From assembly GCF_000719285.1 (NCBI RefSeq), contig NZ_JOFS01000026.1:49952-113951 (forward strand): a DNA stretch of 64,000 bases. The letters are read 5' to 3'. The stretch is from Streptomyces bicolor (GTDB lineage: Bacteria > Actinomycetota > Actinomycetes > Streptomycetales > Streptomycetaceae). The notes under the pieces were generated by a model. It did no database searches. It saw only the letters and a list, made by a program, of their open reading frames with translations, and was not told where the DNA came from. The translations under genes were made by a program, and so were the position numbers. This document shows, one piece after another, positions 61,527 through 64,000 of this stretch (position 1 is its first letter; each line of letters opens with the position of its first letter).

Positions 61527-62380
61527 GTACCGGCTCCCGCCGTTGCGCAGGCTCGCAGGTCGATGCGCTGCTCGCCCGCGTACACGTTCATGGAGCCGCC
61601 GCGCAGGAAGCCGACGAGCGTGAGTCCCGTCTCGGCCGCCAGGTCCACGGCGAGGGAGGACGGAGCCGAGACCGCCGCCAGCACCGGGATGCCGGCCATG
61701 ACCGCCTTCTGCGCCAGCTCGAAGGAGGCACGTCCGGACACCAGCAGGATGGAGCGGGACAGCGGTAGTCCGCCGTTGCGCAGCGCGCGGCCGATCAGCT
61801 TGTCGACGGCGTTGTGCCGGCCGACGTCCTCACGCAGGTCCAGCAACTCGCCCTCGGGTGAGAACAGCCCGGCGGCATGCAGTCCACCGGTGCGGTCGAA
61901 CACCCGTTGCGCGGCCCGGAGTCGGTCAGGCAGGCCAGCCAGCAGTTCCGGGGTGACCCTGACCCGGGGTGTGTCGGCGATCGGCCACCGTGTCGTGGTC
62001 CGTACGGCGTCCAGGCTTGCCTTGCCGCACAGGCCGCAGGACGACGTGGTGTACACGTTCCGCTCGAGCGTGATGTCGGGCAGCGGTACGCCGGGGGCGA
62101 GCCGTACGTCGACGACGTTGTACGTGTTCGAGCCGTCCTGTGTCGCGCCCGCGCAGTACACGATGTTCGCCACGTCCTCGGCCCGGCTCACCACGCCCTC
62201 GCTCACCAGGAATCCGGCGGCGAGCGCGAAGTCGTCGCCGGGTGTGCGCATGGTGATCGCCAGCGGCTTGCCGCCGAGCCGGATCTCCAGTGGCTCCTCC
62301 GCCACCAGTGTGTCCGGACGCGTGCTCGGCGCACCGTCCCGGATCCGCAGCACGCGCCGTCGCTCTGTGACCCGTCCCAT
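61523..62380 (-). CDS. fdhD: Formate dehydrogenase accessory sulfurtransferase
   Basis: A 285-residue FdhD protein that passes sulfur from a cysteine desulfurase to the molybdenum cofactor of formate dehydrogenase. The functional pair is in [32 protein letters not shown] and [16 protein letters not shown] are further family motifs. ATG 62380 gives the normal length. No formate dehydrogenase lies in this window. Its stop overlaps the mshA start. Confidence 0.94.
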   Translation of the reverse strand: MGRVTERRRVLRIRDGAPSTRPDTLVAEEPLEIRLGGKPLAITMRTPGDDFALAAGFLVSEGVVSRAEDVANIVYCAGATQDGSNTYNVVDVRLAPGVPLPDITLERNVYTTSSCGLCGKASLDAVRTTTRWPIADTPRVRVTPELLAGLPDRLRAAQRVFDRTGGLHAAGLFSPEGELLDLREDVGRHNAVDKLIGRALRNGGLPLSRSILLVSGRASFELAQKAVMAGIPVLAAVSAPSSLAVDLAAETGLTLVGFLRGGSMNVYAGEQRIDLRACATAGAGT

Positions 62381-62445
62381 GGCCTCACTCCCAGTTCTGT
62401 ACGTGGACGTGACGCTCCGTCCGCCCCCTTCCTCCGTCCGTCTCC

Positions 62446-63828
<1,383 letters not shown>

Positions 63829-63894
63829 GCCATACTCCGTGGGATTGGAGGGCGTGCCGAACGGTCACGGCACGCCCCTGCGGGAGGGTGTCGG

Positions 63895-64000
63895 TTACAG
63901 GCCGGGGTACAGCGGGTGCTTGTCGGCCAGGGCCTTGACCCGGGCCTTCAGGGCCTCCGCGTCGTACGACGGCTTGAGCGTCTCGGCGATGACGTCGGCG
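63895..64000 (-). CDS. glyA: Serine hydroxymethyltransferase, 3' end only
   Basis: The last 34 codons are visible: ADVIAETLKPSYDAEALKAR, then KALADKHPLYPGL and a TAA stop. This C-terminus is that of GlyA, which interconverts serine and glycine with folate. The rest lies outside the window. Adjacent sdaA makes a serine-metabolism pair. Confidence 0.85.
   Translation of the reverse strand, partial: ADVIAETLKPSYDAEALKARVKALADKHPLYPGL

Overview
The window is high-GC chromosomal DNA (roughly 70 % or more by eye) with GTG/TTG starts, tight operons with 4-8 bp stop/start overlaps, a mycothiol glycosyltransferase gene, and families typical of Streptomyces: the ATPase / Scr1-type regulator / DUF397 trio, an F420-dependent LLM oxidoreductase, SigJ-type ECF sigma factors and a chaplin-like surface protein. 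The best reading is the core chromosome of a Streptomyces or close relative. No tRNA, rRNA, CRISPR array, prophage or biosynthetic gene cluster was found.

Layout. 1-3.3 kb: a LysE exporter with a divergent LysR regulator, then the ATPase / XRE-DUF5753 / DUF397 set. 3.3-7.9 kb: biotin genes, with bioF divergent from bioB-bioA-bioD. 7.9-13 kb: a small hypothetical gene, a large LuxR regulator divergent from a secreted lipase, a methyltransferase and a Fic-like/RHH toxin-antitoxin pair. 13-24.9 kb: an ABC/FtsX exporter, an LLM oxidoreductase, a GNAT, two CNNM/CorC-type membrane proteins, an SGNH hydrolase, a repeat-rich cell-wall protein, purB and mug. 24.9-28.5 kb: an ABC-2 exporter divergent from a two-component system. 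28.6-44.8 kb: ROK, GntR, SigJ, MocR and two Lrp regulators with their probable targets (EamA exporter, transsulfuration-type PLP enzyme, rhodanese), plus PhoD, a membrane-ACT-GNAT fusion, a DUF885 protein, an SDR and an orphan Imm21 protein.

44.8-52.2 kb is the accessory part. It holds an ISKra4-like transposase remnant, a frameshifted IS5-type transposase that cuts off a minus-strand gene, an RNB ribonuclease whose stop codon lies in the end of an apparently intact IS5-type element, and a stretch of visibly lower GC with DUF4190 and DUF4282 membrane proteins and a TPR pseudogene. 52.2-64 kb returns to core genes: sbcCD, FUSC, YigZ, SixA, an unrecognised gene, mshA, fdhD, sdaA and the 3' end of glyA.

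The most notable signals are a 39-bp hairpin element present in two copies, one in frame inside mug and one nested inside a second repeat family; a recently expanded Cys/His repeat tail on biotin synthase; a bldA-type TTA codon in the Scr1-type regulator; and several regulator genes with well-formed candidate operators next to them. No complete new multi-gene system could be demonstrated from sequence alone.
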